The translations under genes were made by a program, and so were the position numbers. Source: CAZZCP01 sp964653235 (lineage in GTDB: Bacteria; Bdellovibrionota; Bdellovibrionia; Bdellovibrionales; UBA840). From it: a stretch of DNA of 31,222 nt. Positions 30,630 through 31,222 of the stretch are shown one piece after another. The stretch spans positions 1-31,222 of the forward strand of contig CAZZCP010000020.1 in the NCBI GenBank assembly GCA_964653235.1, read 5' to 3'. Under the pieces are notes generated by a model. The model saw nothing but the letters and a program-made list of their open reading frames with translations. It did not search any database and was not told the DNA's origin. Position 1 is the first letter of the stretch, and each line of letters begins with the position of its first letter.

Positions 30630-31222
30630 TTGAGGCAGCGATCTCTTGCAAAAAACTCTTTACCTTCGGTTTGTACTCATCGGCAAAGTCTTTCAAGCCA
30701 TTCAAATGAGCGCCCTCAGGTAGTGAGAGAACTTGTAGATCGAGATGATCTTGATCGATAAAAACCTTTTCTATCGATTTTGGTGGAACCAATGGATCTT
30801 TCCAGCCTCGAATCGAGAGAATCGGAAAATTCTCTGGAAGTTTTTTAAGGTCATTCCGTAAATTCGTTGCATTGAAGGGGGAGTAAAAGCTCATCTTATA
30901 AAAAGCTTTGGAATATCTTAGAATAGGGTTTTCGATTTTATCTTCTTTGCGAACTAGATTGGCAATGCAACTCAAGGTGTCCATATAAGGTCCACTATCA
31001 AAAATCGCACCGATAAAATCAAACTTTGGATTATTCGCAATGGCAGCAATAGAGGCAGCGATGGGGCTAGAAAAACCAAATAAAACCTTAGGGCCGTCAA
31101 ATTGTGAAAAAACTCTCTCTAGATCTTTACGCCAAAATTGCATGATTCCAAATCGAGAATTGTCAGGTAAAAAGTCGGCAAAAACTCTATCTTTTAGGTA
31201 CATTCCTAAGTTAAAACCAACA
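30577..31222 (-). CDS. Alpha/beta-hydrolase, 5' end cut by window edge
   Basis: The minus-strand frame is open through the window end (VGFNLGMYLKD before the internal ATG at 31203), so the N-terminus lies beyond 31222. The 215 visible residues contain a nucleophile-elbow-like VLFGFSSPIA, where the usual final Gly of G-x-S-x-G is Pro. A likely acid Asp lies in RGWKDPLVPP and a likely base His in EGAHLNG, in alpha/beta-hydrolase order. Substrate unknown. The C-terminal coding end overlaps the convergent small gene by 53 bp. Confidence 0.82.
   Translation of the reverse strand, partial: VGFNLGMYLKDRVFADFLPDNSRFGIMQFWRKDLERVFSQFDGPKVLFGFSSPIAASIAAIANNPKFDFIGAIFDSGPYMDTLSCIANLVRKEDKIENPILRYSKAFYKMSFYSPFNATNLRNDLKKLPENFPILSIRGWKDPLVPPKSIEKVFIDQDHLDLQVLSLPEGAHLNGLKDFADEYKPKVKSFLQEIAASTKRPEIFAKAPSDELGE

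Overview
The window is a gene-dense, roughly 40% G+C stretch of a Gram-negative bacterial chromosome. Lipobox lipoproteins, many small Sec-exported proteins, adrenodoxin-type ferredoxin, SpeA, FabI and the overall style suggest the Bdellovibrionota (Bdellovibrio-like or Oligoflexia-like). This is inference from gene style; no marker was searched. Two runs of ten Ns (10779-10788 and 24631-24640) are placeholder gaps inside ggt and fabI, as in a draft or metagenome assembly.

Layout. 1-3040: a truncated Gly- and Cys-rich secreted protein on the minus strand, two small exported proteins, and two copies of a ~170 bp inverted-repeat element. 3041-9331: a minus-strand run leuS > speA > cation:proton antiporter > ung with touching or near-touching ends. 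9455-12717: an esterase, gamma-glutamyltransferase (split by a gap) and an acidic coiled protein; the acidic protein's terminator hairpin contains the ggt start codon. 13060-15596: trmB, a ferredoxin, thioredoxin reductase and a lone receiver-domain regulator. 15664-18600: three small exported or membrane-anchored proteins, a third copy of the ~170 bp element, and directly behind it an HTH/nucleotidyltransferase pair resembling a toxin-antitoxin module. 18619-23780: a large LamG lipoprotein, an OB-fold periplasmic protein and a VWA lipoprotein. 23921-31222: fabI, a fused Dpp/Opp-type ATPase, a HAD phosphatase with a secreted partner, an O-methyltransferase, a second VWA lipoprotein, a small unknown protein and a truncated alpha/beta hydrolase.

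Two repeat families stand out. Family A is a ~170 bp element with ~19 bp terminal inverted repeats (2117-2284, 2846-3016, 17290-17460). It looks like a miniature non-autonomous mobile element. Family B is a ~38-42 bp palindrome with core GTGACCGTCAC, present five times between 15.6 and 23.9 kb. Every copy lies at gene 3' ends, and several supply the neighbouring stop codon. The most system-like locus is the HTH/nucleotidyltransferase pair at 17530-18600, which has a family A element upstream and a family B palindrome across its 3' end.

No tRNA, rRNA, CRISPR array, transposase or integrase gene was seen.
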